Shown in pieces: positions 8,367 to 21,617 of a DNA stretch of 64,000 nt. Source of the DNA: Cytobacillus sp. FSL H8-0458 (GTDB lineage Bacteria > Bacillota > Bacilli > Bacillales > Cytobacillaceae); NCBI RefSeq assembly GCF_038002165.1, contig NZ_JBBOBR010000001.1, positions 4,032,001 through 4,096,000 on the forward strand, in the 5' to 3' direction. The notes below the pieces were generated by a model. That model was not told the origin of the DNA. It saw only the letters and a list, made by a program, of their open reading frames with translations, and did not search any database. Position numbers and translations under genes: made by a program. Position 1 is the stretch's first letter. Each line of letters starts with the position of its first letter.

Positions 8367-8466
8367 GCGAATGTTACACCTGGTTTAGTTGTTTTAAAAT
8401 CTTTTTTTATATGAGTTTGGCTTTACAACGCGCCCCCGCGGTTCCTCAAATGTTTTTTCCAAAATT

Positions 8467-9204
8467 TTAATAAAAAACTTTCCACAAATATAACCCTTGG
8501 GGAGGAGCTGTTTTTCCTGCGGCTGACCTGTTTTTTTCCTTAAGGACAGATGGCATGGAGGCTGAATCTCTTTCCCCTGAGCCGACTTCCAGAAGGGTGC
8601 CTGTCAGAATCCGGACCATATTATATAAGAATCCTGTGCCTCTAAAGCGGAAGATGAGCATATTCCCTTCTTCCAGCACATCTATCTCCTGGAGTTCCCT
8701 GACTTTATCCTCCACTTCCGTCTTGGCTGAGCAGAAGCTTGTAAAATCATGCGTTCCTATTAATTCCGCTGCTGCTTGTCTGATAGCATCCGTGTTTAAG
8801 GAATAGGCGTACTGGCAGGCATAGTGGCGCTTAAACGGGTCTCTCCTGGAGGATCGGTGCACGAAGTACCGATATTCCTTCCCTTTCGCATCAAAACGGA
8901 CATGAAAGTCATCAGGCACTGTCTCCGTCCCGAGGATGGCCACATCATCCGGCAGAAGGGAATTAAGGGCGATTTCCCATTTTTCAATCGGAATGTTCAA
9001 AGGGGAATCGAAATGAATTACCTGGCCCCTTGCATGGACACCTGCATCGGTTCTGCCTGAGGCAGTCACCCTGATGTCTTCTCCTTTATGAATCTTCTTT
9101 AAGGCCCGTTCCAGCTCTCCCTGCACAGTCCGCTTGCCAGGCTGCACCTGATAGCCTGCAAAAAGAGTGCCGTCATACGTCACAATACATTTAAATCTTT
9201 GCAT
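8467..9204 (-). CDS. truA: tRNA pseudouridine(38-40) synthase TruA
   Basis: TruA converts uridines 38-40 of the tRNA anticodon arm to pseudouridine. The 245-residue product has the catalytic Asp53 in SGRTDAGVHARGQ and the YRYFVHRS and GTHDFTSFC motifs of the family. It begins 12 bases after the ecfT stop, so it is the last gene of ecfA1-ecfA2-ecfT-truA, an order shared with B. subtilis. The ribosome-binding site (GGGGTGA) is weak. No clear terminator follows. Confidence 0.97.
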   Translation of the reverse strand: MQRFKCIVTYDGTLFAGYQVQPGKRTVQGELERALKKIHKGEDIRVTASGRTDAGVHARGQVIHFDSPLNIPIEKWEIALNSLLPDDVAILGTETVPDDFHVRFDAKGKEYRYFVHRSSRRDPFKRHYACQYAYSLNTDAIRQAAAELIGTHDFTSFCSAKTEVEDKVRELQEIDVLEEGNMLIFRFRGTGFLYNMVRILTGTLLEVGSGERDSASMPSVLKEKNRSAAGKTAPPQGLYLWKVFY

Positions 9205-9216
9205 ATGGTCACCCCA

Positions 9217-10014
9217 TTACGTTCTCAGCAGGATTAACACCAGAGCCAGGGCTGCAAGCATGGTGAGCATTGCCGTATCCTTCAGGCCCCAGCTAAGCTG
9301 CCTGTATTTCGTTCTGCCTTCCCCGCCTCTATAGCCGCGTGACTCCATCGCCACAGCAAGCTCTTCAGCCCGCTTGAACGAGCTGACAAACAAAGGAATT
9401 AAAAGAGGTATAATGGCTTTAACACGTTCTTTTATCGGCCCGCTTGTAAAGTCGGCTCCCCTGGCTGTCTGGGCCTTCATGATTTTATCGGTTTCCTGCA
9501 TGAGTGTCGGAATGAAACGGAGAGAAATCGACATCATCAAAGCCAGTTCGTGCACCGGAAACTTGATTTTATTTAATGGATTGAGCAGACTTTCCAGACC
9601 ATCCGTAATTTCAATCGGAGTCGTCGTCAAAGTCAGTATAGAAGTCATCAGAATGAGCAAGAAGAAGCGCAATGAGATGAAAATCCCCTGTCTCAAACCT
9701 TCCTCATAGATCGTAATCCATCCAAACCGGAAGAGAACTTCACCCTCTTTTGTCAAAAACAAATGGAGGAATAAAGTGAAAATAACAAGCAGAAGGACCG
9801 GCTTCAATCCTGTATAGATAAACCGGATCGGAACCTTCGATAAAGCAATCATAAGAAAGGTATAAACCGTCAGTAATCCATATGTCAGCAAATTATTTGC
9901 CAGAAAGACTATGCACACAAATAAGAAAATAAGGACAAGCTTTGAACGGGGATCCATCCTATGGATGAGAGACTCGGCCGGAACATAGCGCCCAAAAATC
10001 ATTTTGTCCATCAT
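9217..10014 (-). CDS. ecfT: ECF transporter transmembrane subunit EcfT
   Basis: EcfT is the membrane coupling protein of energy-coupling factor vitamin and metal importers. It links the two ATPases to exchangeable substrate-binding S components. The 265-residue protein has several hydrophobic segments (for example about 30-75, 105-125 and 240-262) and the cytoplasmic coupling helices with AMESRGYRGGEGRT near residue 225. Its ATG overlaps the ecfA2 stop (ATGA). No S component is encoded nearby, as expected for a shared module. Confidence 0.95.
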   Translation of the reverse strand: MMDKMIFGRYVPAESLIHRMDPRSKLVLIFLFVCIVFLANNLLTYGLLTVYTFLMIALSKVPIRFIYTGLKPVLLLVIFTLFLHLFLTKEGEVLFRFGWITIYEEGLRQGIFISLRFFLLILMTSILTLTTTPIEITDGLESLLNPLNKIKFPVHELALMMSISLRFIPTLMQETDKIMKAQTARGADFTSGPIKERVKAIIPLLIPLFVSSFKRAEELAVAMESRGYRGGEGRTKYRQLSWGLKDTAMLTMLAALALVLILLRT

Positions 10015-10880
10015 GTAGCTGTCCCCCTTTTCATCACAGCAGCAATCTCATCCGTCAGCTCATCCATTGTCAGACACGTCTTAGAAAGACGGATGTTAAG
10101 TGATTTCTCCATTTTCAGCTGAAAGCGGACAACCTCCGGAACATCGAGGCCCAGCTTAAGCAAGCCTTCCGGAGAAGAAAAGATTTCTTTCGGAGTTCCC
10201 TTTTTGTAGACTTCACCGTTGTGCATGATGACAATCTGATCAGCATAGCGGGAAGCATCCTCCATGCTATGTGTCACAAGCACCGTCGATAGCCCCCTTG
10301 TCCCATGAAGACTGTAGAACATATCCATGATTTCCTTCCGGCCCCTCGGATCAAGTCCTGCAGTTGGCTCATCCAGGACAATGACATCAGGCTCCATTGC
10401 CAGCACTCCAGCTATGGCTACACGTCTCATTTGGCCGCCTGACAGGTCAAATGGGGACTTGCTTAAAATTTCTTCCGGCAGGCCCACCTGTCCTATAGCT
10501 GCTCTGGCTCTTTTTTTGGCTTCCTCTTCTGATACTCCGAAGTTCATCGGGCCAAAGCAAATATCTTTCTCGACCGTTTCCTCAAACAGCTGATGCTCGG
10601 GAAATTGAAATACGATTCCGACCCTTTGGCGGATTTCTTTCAGGTTCTTTTGTTTCTTTTCCGGGGTGATCATCCGCTCTCCAATCACCACCTGGCCTTC
10701 TGTCGGCCTAAGCAGGGCATTTAAATGCTGGAGGACAGTCGACTTGCCTGATCCGGTATGACCTATGATCGCAAGAAACGTGCCAGAAGGAATATCGATG
10801 GAGACATCCTTTATTGCGAGACGTTCAAATGGCGTATTAACCTGATAACGGTATTCTACATTTTGGAGTGAGATGTCCAT
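10011..10880 (-). CDS. ecfA2: ECF transporter ATP-binding subunit EcfA2
   Basis: This is one of the two ATPases that power the shared ECF vitamin transporter. The 289-residue protein has Walker A GHTGSGKST, a Q-loop in VGIVFQFPEHQLF, the signature LSGGQMRR, Walker B VIVLDEPTAGLD and the switch His in VTHSMEDA. Its C-terminal extension is of the CbiO/EcfA type. The start lies 25 bases inside ecfA1, and the ecfT start overlaps its stop, indicating translational coupling. Confidence 0.95.
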   Translation of the reverse strand: MDISLQNVEYRYQVNTPFERLAIKDVSIDIPSGTFLAIIGHTGSGKSTVLQHLNALLRPTEGQVVIGERMITPEKKQKNLKEIRQRVGIVFQFPEHQLFEETVEKDICFGPMNFGVSEEEAKKRARAAIGQVGLPEEILSKSPFDLSGGQMRRVAIAGVLAMEPDVIVLDEPTAGLDPRGRKEIMDMFYSLHGTRGLSTVLVTHSMEDASRYADQIVIMHNGEVYKKGTPKEIFSSPEGLLKLGLDVPEVVRFQLKMEKSLNIRLSKTCLTMDELTDEIAAVMKRGTAT

Positions 10881-11695
10881 AATTCTTCCACCAACTCTTC
10901 TTCAGATAAATAATGCCTTGATAACGGCAATCCTTTTTCTCTTAATATCTTGCTCAGCTTTACAGGAAAAGGAATATCCAGGCCAAGGTTTACAAGCTCC
11001 TCATCCATTTGAAAGATCTCCCCGGGTGTGCCTTCCCGATATAATTGTCCCTTGTTCATTACCACGATGCGGTCAGCCTTTGCTGCCTCCTCCAGGTCAT
11101 GAGTGATGGAGATGACAGTCATATGATAATCCCGCTTGAGCTCTCTGACGGTCTCAAGCACCTCTTCACGCCCTCTTGGGTCCAGCATGGAGGTTGACTC
11201 ATCGAGAATAATAATATCCGGTCTTAAGGCAATAATGCCTGCAATGGCCACCCTTTGTTTCTGGCCGCCGGAAAGATGGTGCGGCTCTTGATTAAGAAAT
11301 GATGCCATTTTGACCTTCTCAAGTGACTCTGTCACACGCTGAACCATGTCATTTCTTTCAATACCATGGTTTTCTAAACCAAAAGCCACATCATCCCGTA
11401 CGGTCGTTCCGACAAACTGGTTATCCGGATTTTGAAAAACCATGCCAATCTTCTTTCTTGTTTCCCATACCGTCTCTTCGCTCAATGAAATTCCGCCTAC
11501 TGTAATGCTGCCTTCCAGAGGAAAGTGGAGGCCATTAAGCAATTTAGCAAGTGTTGATTTTCCGGAGCCATTATGCCCGACTATTGCGAGCCATTCTCCT
11601 TTAAAAATATTAAAAGAGATATTGTCCAGCGCATATGCTGCTTCTGCATCGTACTTAAACGAAACATTTTTTAATTCTACCAGCGGCTCGGTCAT
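10856..11695 (-). CDS. ecfA1: ECF transporter ATP-binding subunit EcfA1
   Basis: EcfA1 pairs with EcfA2 to form the ATPase dimer of the ECF transporter. The 279-residue protein has Walker A GHNGSGKST, VFQNPDNQFVG as Q-loop region, LSGGQKQR, and a Walker B reading DIIILDESTSMLD (Ser in place of the usual Pro after the catalytic Glu, common in EcfA1). The switch His is in ITHDLEEA. It is the first gene of the ecf-truA unit. A 757-base non-coding gap separates it from rplQ. Confidence 0.95.
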   Translation of the reverse strand: MTEPLVELKNVSFKYDAEAAYALDNISFNIFKGEWLAIVGHNGSGKSTLAKLLNGLHFPLEGSITVGGISLSEETVWETRKKIGMVFQNPDNQFVGTTVRDDVAFGLENHGIERNDMVQRVTESLEKVKMASFLNQEPHHLSGGQKQRVAIAGIIALRPDIIILDESTSMLDPRGREEVLETVRELKRDYHMTVISITHDLEEAAKADRIVVMNKGQLYREGTPGEIFQMDEELVNLGLDIPFPVKLSKILREKGLPLSRHYLSEEELVEELWTSHSKM

Positions 11696-11747
11696 TTGAA
11701 GTCCTCCTCTCAGCTCTGCTTCTCTATTTCAGCTCTGCTCTTTTCAA

Positions 11748-11873
11748 AAGCTCCAGCGCCTTCGAAACAAGCAAAAAACGCTTGTTCCTGCGAAGAACAT
11801 CCAAGGAAGCTTTTCCTTGGTGCTCACCCCCGACGCCTCGAGGGGGCAGCCGCTGAAGCTGGATGCAAACACC
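11748..11873. repeat. dispersed hairpin repeat, copy B (variant)
   Basis: The outer arms AGCTCCAGCG and CGCTGAAGCT match the GGCGCTGGAGCT end of the repeat family. Inside are three more hairpins: AACAAGC/GCTTGTT, CCAAGGAA/TTCCTTGG with a GCTT loop (about 11801-11820), and CCCCC/GGGGG. The core differs from copies D and E, so it may be a subfamily. Confidence 0.55.
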
Positions 11874-11924
11874 CTTCCACAGAGTTGTTCCCATCGTTCA
11901 ATATTATATAGTTTCTTATATAAT

Positions 11925-11952
11925 GAAAAAACCCGCCATTGTTGGCGAGCTT
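11925..11952 (-). terminator. terminator in the rplQ-ecfA1 gap
   Basis: On the minus strand CTCGCCA pairs with TGGCGGG over ACAA and is followed by T6. With the two hairpins further right, it isolates the ecf genes from the alpha operon. Confidence 0.7.
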
Positions 11953-12183
11953 TAAATAGTTCGATAATAGGTTATGTTACCGGATAGCAAGCGTTGAATG
12001 ATACCATTCTCCCACACTTGTAATACACAAGAAAATCTGGATTTCTGCTATCTAAGCTTATTGGATGCCTATTATGCCTCCCTATTAAAAGCTCATACTG
12101 ACGCAGTATGGTGGTTGGTTCTTGCTACTGTATAAATGTTCAAAGACCTCGATTTCCTTATGGTTTATGAACAAACTTAATTT
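11953..12183. other. gap segment without recognisable gene
   Basis: This part of the 757-base rplQ-ecfA1 gap (11696-12452) has no intact reading frame and no ribosome-binding site. On the minus strand a 24-codon open fragment with a YYKCGRMVSF segment can be read. It might be a remnant of a decayed coding sequence, but I do not recognise it. Confidence 0.4.
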
Positions 12184-12254
12184 AAAAAAGCCTGCACCTC
12201 TTTCCGTCAGGCAGTAAACTGCCGGGCGCATTTCATATTTCCGGAAGAGGTGCA
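12184..12254 (-). terminator. long-stem hairpin with T-run after rplQ
   Basis: On the minus strand GCACCTCTTCCG pairs with CGGAAAGAGGTGC and encloses an inner GGCAGT/ACTGCC hairpin; AGGCTTTTTT follows. It looks like a second terminator of the alpha operon. Confidence 0.6.
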
Positions 12255-12397
12255 TGAGCTAGACGAGTCAATGTACCAGGCAATGGCGAATCTATTGCTC
12301 ATCCATCCCTGTTTACTAGCTGTACATGCTCATCGTAACGCTCGTTTTTGGCCTGATTTCGGCGCTCCTGACAAATTAAGGAAGCAGCCGCTTTTAT

Positions 12398-12444
12398 AGA
12401 AAAAGGGCAAAGAACAAGTTCAATAAAACCGTCCCGCGCCCTTC
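12398..12444 (-). terminator. terminator directly after rplQ
   Basis: On the minus strand AAGGGC pairs with GCCCTT around a long loop and leads into TTTTTC. It is the first possible stop for the S10-spc-alpha transcript. Confidence 0.55.
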
Positions 12445-12452
12445 CTTAAAAA

Positions 12453-12839
<387 letters not shown>

Positions 12840-12891
12840 TCATTCAATCTGCTGAAAGCAAACATATAGATAATCAATTAATCTTCATTAA

Positions 12892-13836
12892 TCAATCGTC
12901 TTTGCGTAAGCCCAGTCCAAGATCTTCTAATTTATGTTTTACTTCCTCAAGTGACTTTCTGCCAAGGTTACGGACCTTCATCATATCCTCTTCAGTCTTA
13001 TTGGCTAATTCCTGAACAGTATTGATGCCAGCGCGCTTTAAGCAGTTGTAAGAACGTACAGACAAGTCAAGTTCTTCAATTGTCATCTCAAGTACTTTCT
13101 CTTTTTGGTCTTCTTCTTTTTCAACCATGATTTCGGCATTTTGAGCTTCATCAGTTAACCCGACAAAGATATTCAAATGCTCAGTTAAGATCTTCGCTCC
13201 AAGTGCAACCGCATCTTGAGGACCTGTACTGCCGTCAGTCCAAACATCGAATGTTAACTTATCATAGTTAGTCATTTGACCCACACGTGTATTCTCTACC
13301 TGGTAAGAAATACGAGCTACTGGAGTGTAGATGGAATCGATCGGAATCACACCGATTGGCTGATCTTCTCTCTTGTTTTGGTCAGCTGGTGTATAGCCTC
13401 TTCCGCGTCTTGCAGTTAAACGCATGCGCAGGTGGGCATTCGAACCTAGAGTAGCAATATGAAGATCCGGATTAAGGATTTCAACATCGCTGTCATGTGT
13501 TACGTCAGCTGCCTTCACTACACCTTCACCCTGAACATCGATTTCCAATGTTTTTTCTTCATCAGAGTAGATTTTAAGTGCTAGTTTTTTAATGTTTAAA
13601 ATGATAGATGTTACATCTTCTACGACGCCTTCAATTGTTGAGAACTCATGAAGTACCCCATCAATTTGGATCGATGTGACAGCGGCACCTGGGAGTGAGG
13701 ATAAAAGGATACGACGTAAGGAGTTACCCAAAGTTGTACCATATCCACGCTCAAGTGGCTCGACGACGAACTTGCCGTACTTGGCATCATCGCTGATCTC
13801 AACCGTTTCGATTTTTGGTTTTTCTATTTCGATCAT
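12892..13836 (-). CDS. rpoA: RNA polymerase subunit alpha
   Basis: Alpha dimerises to nucleate RNA polymerase assembly, and its C-terminal domain contacts UP elements and regulators. The 314-residue product has the N-terminal dimerisation domain ([20 protein letters not shown] near 30-50), a flexible acidic linker (about 225-245) and the alpha-CTD with two helix-hairpin-helix motifs ([27 protein letters not shown]). I use the ATG at 13836; a TTG lies directly before it. It is cotranscribed with rpsM, rpsK and rplQ. Confidence 0.98.
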   Translation of the reverse strand: MIEIEKPKIETVEISDDAKYGKFVVEPLERGYGTTLGNSLRRILLSSLPGAAVTSIQIDGVLHEFSTIEGVVEDVTSIILNIKKLALKIYSDEEKTLEIDVQGEGVVKAADVTHDSDVEILNPDLHIATLGSNAHLRMRLTARRGRGYTPADQNKREDQPIGVIPIDSIYTPVARISYQVENTRVGQMTNYDKLTFDVWTDGSTGPQDAVALGAKILTEHLNIFVGLTDEAQNAEIMVEKEEDQKEKVLEMTIEELDLSVRSYNCLKRAGINTVQELANKTEEDMMKVRNLGRKSLEEVKHKLEDLGLGLRKDD

Positions 13837-14009
13837 CAAAATATACCCTCCTTCAAAACGTCGAAACCCCGGCTAGCAATCTCTAACCGAAATTCCCCCA
13901 TGTATACGTTCCCGTTTTGTGCACAACAACTGGAATAATTGTTCTGTATAACTAAAAAATTAGTATCATATCCCATTATAGACAAGGATACAAATTCTAT
14001 ACAGAAAAA

Positions 14010-14399
<390 letters not shown>

Positions 14400-14421
14400 T
14401 TAAAGTTACCTCCTTTACCGA

Positions 14422-14787
14422 TTATTTCTTCTTGTTCGCTACAGTCTTACGAGGACCTTTGCGTGTACGAGCGTTGTTTTTAGTGTTTTGTCCGCGAACC
14501 GGTAAACCACGGCGATGACGTAGACCGCGATAGCTTCCGATCTCCATTAGACGTTTGATGTTTAGTGAAACCTCACGGCGAAGGTCACCTTCAACTTTCA
14601 ATTTGTCGATGATGTCACGGATTTTGTTAAGTTCATCTTCTGTAAGATCACGAACACGAGTGTCTTCAGAAACACCAGCTTCAGCCAAAACTTTCTGAGC
14701 TGTAGATTTACCAATACCAAAGATATAAGTTAATGAGATTACTACACGTTTTTCACGTGGAACATCTACACCAGCAATACGTGCCAT
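14422..14787 (-). CDS. rpsM: 30S ribosomal protein S13 (uS13)
   Basis: S13 is in the 30S head, forms bridges to the 50S subunit and touches the P-site tRNA through its basic tail. The 121-residue product begins [21 protein letters not shown], has the helix-two-turn-helix region, the [13 protein letters not shown] motif, and ends in KTVANKKK. It follows rpmJ by 23 bases in the conserved infA-rpmJ-rpsM order. Confidence 0.98.
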   Translation of the reverse strand: MARIAGVDVPREKRVVISLTYIFGIGKSTAQKVLAEAGVSEDTRVRDLTEDELNKIRDIIDKLKVEGDLRREVSLNIKRLMEIGSYRGLRHRRGLPVRGQNTKNNARTRKGPRKTVANKKK

Positions 14788-14810
14788 TGTATAAGCGCAC
14801 CTCCTTCGAA

Positions 14811-15159
<349 letters not shown>

Positions 15160-15178
<19 letters not shown>

Positions 15179-15492
15179 TGAACTTTTTCTCCCTTCTTCA
15201 TGTCATATACGAATTCATTTACATACTTTGCAAGCGCAAAGCGCAACTTTCCATTTGTTACACGGCCGGTCTCCTGGAGACTGGTCTGAACTTCTGGAGA
15301 GATATAATTAAGCAATTGCAGATGCTGAACGTTCTTTTTCTTCGGGCGGTCGAATTTCTTCTTGCCGCCGTCAGCAAGCATAACATATCTTTCATCCAAC
15401 AACCTTATAATTATAGCATATTGACCAGCATCGCTTCCACTTTTGATCAAAACAATTTGACCAGGCTGCGGAACCGTTTCAGAACCAACCAA
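15160..15492 (-). CDS. ybzG: KOW-domain RNA-binding protein (YbzG-like)
   Basis: This small basic protein, between map and infA, has the KOW/L14e-like motif [26 protein letters not shown] in its N-terminal half, a [11 protein letters not shown] stretch, and the [14 protein letters not shown] segment of the YbzG family. The role is unknown; binding to ribosomal or other RNA is inferred from the domain and the neighbourhood. I prefer the TTG at 15492 (110 residues), five bases after AGGTGA. A GTG at 15507 is open but has no ribosome-binding site. The 3' end overlaps infA. Confidence 0.82.
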
Positions 15493-15508
15493 TGGAATCA
15501 CCTGCACC

Positions 15509-16914
<1,406 letters not shown>

Positions 16915-16960
16915 CTAGTCTCTAAATGGTATAAGGGAACATGCGTCCCCTACAACCAAA

Positions 16961-18256
16961 TTATTTAATGAAACCTTTATAATGACGTTTAACCAGTTGT
17001 GCTTCAAGCTGCTTCATCGTTTCAAGTGCAACACCGACAACGATCAGCAGGCTTGTGCCTCCAATTTGCGCAGATTCAGGCAATCCGGCGATATTGATGA
17101 AGAATACCGGCAGGATTGAAATCACTGTCAGGAATAGCGCACCGACAAAAGTTAAACGGTATAAGACGCGAGTCAGATATTCCTGCGTGTTATTTCCTGG
17201 ACGGATGCCCGGGATATAACCGCCCTGCTTCTTCAGGTTTTCCGCAACTTGTTCCGGATTCACCTGAATGAAAGCATAGAAATAAGTAAAAGCAATGATT
17301 AATGCACTATAGATGACCATTCCGATTGGAGACGTATAGTCAAATATTCTTTGAATCCATAGCGTCACATCATTCTGCTCAAAGAAACCGGCAATGGTTC
17401 TTGGCGTGATGATGAAAGAAATCGCAAAGATTACTGGAATTACACCAGCTGCATTAACTTTTAACGGAAGATGAGTTGATTGTCCGCCAGCAGAATTTTG
17501 TCCTGCTGTTACACGCTTAGCATATTGAATAGGAATTTTTCTTAATGCCTGTTGGATGAAGATTGTTCCTACAACAATAGCAATGACTGCGACTAAGATA
17601 AGCACGATTGTCACAATGCGAAGGAATAGCTGCTCTCCAGCATTTTCAAACTGCTGAGCGTAAATCTGGTTCACCGTTGAGGGAATCCCAGCTACGATAC
17701 CAGCAAAGATAATGATGGATATACCATTTCCTACACCTTTTGATGTAATCTGCTCACCAAGCCACATTAGAAATGCAGTTCCAGCAGTCAATACCACAGC
17801 AATCAATAGATAAGAGGTAATTCCCGGATTCTCAATCAGCATTCCGCCTGCTAGGTTATTAAACCCATAAGACATACCGAGAGCCTGGATAAAACCAAGC
17901 ACGATAGTAAAGTAACGGGTAAACTGAGCTAACTTACGGCGTCCAACGTCTCCCTGCTTTGACCATTCCGTAAACTTAGGAACAACATCCATCTGCAGAA
18001 GCTGCACAATGATGGATGCCGTAATGTACGGCATGATACCCATTGCAAGAATTGAGAAGTTTAGGAGCGCCCCGCCGCCGAATGTATTCAGAACACCGAA
18101 TACATTAAGTTCATCCTGGGCTTTTAATAGCTCTGCATTTACGCCCGGTACAGGGATAAATGTACCGATGCGAAATACAATCAGCATTAAAAGGGTGAAA
18201 ATAATCTTTCGTCTTATATCACCCACACGCATAAAATTGGAGATTGTCTGAAACAT
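16961..18256 (-). CDS. secY: preprotein translocase subunit SecY
   Basis: SecY is the protein-conducting channel of the Sec pathway. The 431-residue protein has about ten membrane segments, the plug region after [10 protein letters not shown], and the cytoplasmic loops with [10 protein letters not shown] and [12 protein letters not shown] that contact SecA and the ribosome. The start overlaps the rplO stop (TAATG), with the ribosome-binding site inside rplO. Its partner SecE is encoded at 44666-44848. Confidence 0.98.
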   Translation of the reverse strand: MFQTISNFMRVGDIRRKIIFTLLMLIVFRIGTFIPVPGVNAELLKAQDELNVFGVLNTFGGGALLNFSILAMGIMPYITASIIVQLLQMDVVPKFTEWSKQGDVGRRKLAQFTRYFTIVLGFIQALGMSYGFNNLAGGMLIENPGITSYLLIAVVLTAGTAFLMWLGEQITSKGVGNGISIIIFAGIVAGIPSTVNQIYAQQFENAGEQLFLRIVTIVLILVAVIAIVVGTIFIQQALRKIPIQYAKRVTAGQNSAGGQSTHLPLKVNAAGVIPVIFAISFIITPRTIAGFFEQNDVTLWIQRIFDYTSPIGMVIYSALIIAFTYFYAFIQVNPEQVAENLKKQGGYIPGIRPGNNTQEYLTRVLYRLTFVGALFLTVISILPVFFINIAGLPESAQIGGTSLLIVVGVALETMKQLEAQLVKRHYKGFIK

Positions 18257-18696
18257 TAAATCACCTCTGTTTGACCGCCGGCAGCTTCAATAGCTTCCTT
18301 TGCAGCAGAGGAGAATTTATGAGCTTTAACTGTAAGCTTTTTCTCAACTTTGCCTTTTGCAAGAATCTTGATTCCTGCTTTTTCGTTGCTTACTACACCA
18401 GTTTCGATAAGAAGCGCTGGAGTTACTTCAGCTCCATCTTCGAAACGGTTTAAAGCATCAAGGTTCACAATCGCGTACTCTTTACGGTTGATGTTAGTGA
18501 AACCGCGTTTAGGCAAGCGTTGGAATAAAGGTGTTTGACCACCCTCGAATCCAGGACGGACACCGCCGCCAGAACGAGCGTTTTGACCTTTATGACCCTT
18601 ACCAGCAGTTTTACCGTTACCGGAACCGATACCACGGCCTTTGCGTTTGCGTTCCCCACGAGAACCTTCTGCAGGCTTTAATTCATGAAGTTTCAT
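18256..18696 (-). CDS. rplO: 50S ribosomal protein L15 (uL15)
   Basis: L15 is a late-assembling 50S protein with a long glycine-rich N-terminal tail. The 146-residue product has the family start [20 protein letters not shown], the [20 protein letters not shown] segment and the closing [15 protein letters not shown] end. Its last base is shared with the secY start, which couples the two. Confidence 0.98.
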   Translation of the reverse strand: MKLHELKPAEGSRGERKRKGRGIGSGNGKTAGKGHKGQNARSGGGVRPGFEGGQTPLFQRLPKRGFTNINRKEYAIVNLDALNRFEDGAEVTPALLIETGVVSNEKAGIKILAKGKVEKKLTVKAHKFSSAAKEAIEAAGGQTEVI

Positions 18697-18728
18697 GTTG
18701 GCACCTCCTTATTTGTAGAAGAATAGAT

Positions 18729-18911
18729 TTATTTTTCTTTTACCACAACAAGGTGAGCAACTTTGTTGATCATTCCGCGGATAGCAGGATTATCTTGATG
18801 CTCAACTGTTTGGTGCATTTTGCGTAAGCCAAGAGCCTTAACTGTTTCGCGCTGGTCTTGCGGGCGACCAATCACGCTGCGAGTGAGGGTTACTTCTAGT
18901 TTATTCGCCAT
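18729..18911 (-). CDS. rpmD: 50S ribosomal protein L30 (uL30)
   Basis: L30 is a small 50S protein. The 60-residue product has the conserved [20 protein letters not shown] segment and matches the usual length. It lies between rpsE (13 bases upstream) and rplO (32 bases downstream) in the spc operon order. Confidence 0.98.
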   Translation of the reverse strand: MANKLEVTLTRSVIGRPQDQRETVKALGLRKMHQTVEHQDNPAIRGMINKVAHLVVVKEK

Positions 18912-18924
18912 TTGATATCCCTCC

Positions 18925-19446
<522 letters not shown>

Positions 19447-19449
19447 CTA

Positions 19450-19812
19450 TTAAAATTCTAAACCATTTTCACGTGCTGCATCAGCTAATGCCTGAACACG
19501 TCCATGATATAGATAGCCACCACGATCGAAAACGACAGCTTTAACGCCTTTTTCGACTGCGCGCTTTGCAACTAATTCTCCGACCTTTACTGCTGCATCA
19601 ACGTTGCCAGTTGCATCAAGGTTCACTTCTTTATCTTGTGTAGAAGCACTTGCTACAGTAACTCCGTTTACATCATCAATAAGTTGAGCATAAATGTGCT
19701 TGTTTGAACGATACACATTTAAACGAGGACGAGCCGCAGTTCCAGAAAGTTTCGCACGCACACGAGCATGTCTTTTCTTACGAACTGCATTTTTATCAGC
19801 CTTCGTAATCAT
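19450..19812 (-). CDS. rplR: 50S ribosomal protein L18 (uL18)
   Basis: L18 binds 5S rRNA and forms part of the central protuberance. The 120-residue product has [19 protein letters not shown] and [21 protein letters not shown] start at the ATG at 19812, eight bases after AGGAG; an upstream GTG overlaps the ribosome-binding site and would add three residues. It lies between rplF and rpsE. Confidence 0.98.
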   Translation of the reverse strand: MITKADKNAVRKKRHARVRAKLSGTAARPRLNVYRSNKHIYAQLIDDVNGVTVASASTQDKEVNLDATGNVDAAVKVGELVAKRAVEKGVKAVVFDRGGYLYHGRVQALADAARENGLEF

Positions 19813-19844
19813 TTCGGTCACTCCTTTCGTTTACCTAAGCGGCA

Positions 19845-20381
19845 TTACTTACCAGTTTTACCTTCTTTACGACGAACATATTCGCCTTCATAGCGGATAC
19901 CTTTACCTTTGTAAGGCTCTGGAGGACGAACATCACGAATGTTAGCAGCCAATGCGCCAACACGCTCTTTGTTAGTACCTTTAACAATGATCTTTGTGTT
20001 AGATGGCACTTCAACCTCAATACCTTCTTCAGGCTCGATTTCAACAGGATGAGAGTAACCAACGTTTAAAACAAGCTTTTTGCCTTGTTTTTGAGCACGG
20101 TAACCGACACCGATAAGCTCTAGTCCTCTTTCGAATCCTTTTGACACACCCTCAACCATGTTAGCTAGAAGTGCGCGAGTTGTTCCGTGCAATGCGCGGT
20201 GTTCTTTCGCATCAGATGGACGGGAAACGTTGATTACGCTGTCCTCCACCTTGATTTCGATATCCTGGTTGAATGAACGAGTTAGTTCACCTTTAGGACC
20301 CTTCACAGTAACAGTGTTATTGTCATTAGTAACAGTAACACCAGTTGGAATTTCGATTGGTTTTTTACCTATACGAGACAT
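19845..20381 (-). CDS. rplF: 50S ribosomal protein L6 (uL6)
   Basis: L6 sits near the factor-binding site at the base of the L7/L12 stalk. The 178-residue product has the two repeated L6 folds, the family opening [15 protein letters not shown] and the signature [25 protein letters not shown] at the C-terminus. It lies between rpsH and rplR with a good GGAGGTG site. Confidence 0.98.
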   Translation of the reverse strand: MSRIGKKPIEIPTGVTVTNDNNTVTVKGPKGELTRSFNQDIEIKVEDSVINVSRPSDAKEHRALHGTTRALLANMVEGVSKGFERGLELIGVGYRAQKQGKKLVLNVGYSHPVEIEPEEGIEVEVPSNTKIIVKGTNKERVGALAANIRDVRPPEPYKGKGIRYEGEYVRRKEGKTGK

Positions 20382-20412
20382 TTAATTGCACCTCCATTCA
20401 TGAAAAACTCTA

Positions 20413-20811
20413 TTACCAAACGTATGCTAATACTTCTCCGCCGACTTGTTTAGCGCGGGCTTCTTTATCAGTGATAACTCCTTGAGAAGTAGAAACTAGT
20501 GCGATTCCAAGACCGTTAAGTACGCGAGGTACTTCATCAGCCTTTGCGTATACACGAAGACCAGGCTTACTGATACGCTTAAGACCAGTGATAACGCGTT
20601 CGTTGTTTGAACCGTATTTTAGGAAAATGCGGATGATGCCTTGCTTGTTATCCTCGATAAGCTCAACATCACGTACAAAACCTTCACGCTTTAAGATCTC
20701 TGCAATTTCTTTCTTGATGTTAGAAGCAGGAACTTCTAATTTTTCGTGACGAACCATGTTCGCATTACGGATGCGAGTAAGCAAGTCTGCAATTGGATCT
20801 GTCATGACCAT
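20413..20811 (-). CDS. rpsH: 30S ribosomal protein S8 (uS8)
   Basis: S8 is a primary 16S rRNA binder in the central domain and, in E. coli, the spc operon repressor. The 132-residue product begins [18 protein letters not shown] and ends with [26 protein letters not shown], both family hallmarks. It lies between rpsN and rplF. Confidence 0.98.
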   Translation of the reverse strand: MVMTDPIADLLTRIRNANMVRHEKLEVPASNIKKEIAEILKREGFVRDVELIEDNKQGIIRIFLKYGSNNERVITGLKRISKPGLRVYAKADEVPRVLNGLGIALVSTSQGVITDKEARAKQVGGEVLAYVW

Positions 20812-20840
20812 TGTTTTTACCTCCTTCCCATGCTTGGGGT

Positions 20841-21044
<204 letters not shown>

Positions 21045-21051
21045 TTAGCGA

Positions 21052-21591
21052 TTACTTTTGGAATGGCATTCCAAATTGAGTTAAAAGTTCACGAGCTTCT
21101 TCATCAGTGTTAGCTGTAGTTACGATAACGATATCCATACCACGAACTTTGCTTACTTTATCGTAATCAATCTCAGGGAAGATCAACTGTTCTTTGACAC
21201 CTAGAGTATAGTTACCACGGCCGTCAAATGACTTCTTAGAGATACCGCGGAAGTCACGTACACGTGGAAGAGATACAGATACTAACTTATCAAAGAACTC
21301 ATACATGCGCTCTCCACGAAGAGTAACCTTCGCACCGATTGGCATACCTTCACGAAGACGGAAGCCAGCGATTGATTTCTTAGCGCGAGTGATAACCGGT
21401 TTTTGACCAGTGATCAAAGTTAATTCCTCAACAGCTTTATCTAGTGCTTTAGCGTTTTGAACAGCGTCACCAACACCCATGTTGATAACGATTTTTTCAA
21501 GCTTAGGTGCTTGCATAACTGATTTATAGTTAAACTTGCTCATTAGAGCAGGAGTAATTTCTTTTGAATGCTTTTCTTTTAGGCGGTTCAT
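21052..21591 (-). CDS. rplE: 50S ribosomal protein L5 (uL5)
   Basis: L5 binds 5S rRNA and contacts the P-site tRNA. The 179-residue product has [17 protein letters not shown] near the N-terminus, the [14 protein letters not shown] loop and the RDFRGIS segment. Length and ends agree with the Bacillus family. It lies between rplX and rpsN. Confidence 0.98.
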   Translation of the reverse strand: MNRLKEKHSKEITPALMSKFNYKSVMQAPKLEKIVINMGVGDAVQNAKALDKAVEELTLITGQKPVITRAKKSIAGFRLREGMPIGAKVTLRGERMYEFFDKLVSVSLPRVRDFRGISKKSFDGRGNYTLGVKEQLIFPEIDYDKVSKVRGMDIVIVTTANTDEEARELLTQFGMPFQK

Positions 21592-21617
21592 TCATTGTAC
21601 CTCCCTTCTTCTTTGAA

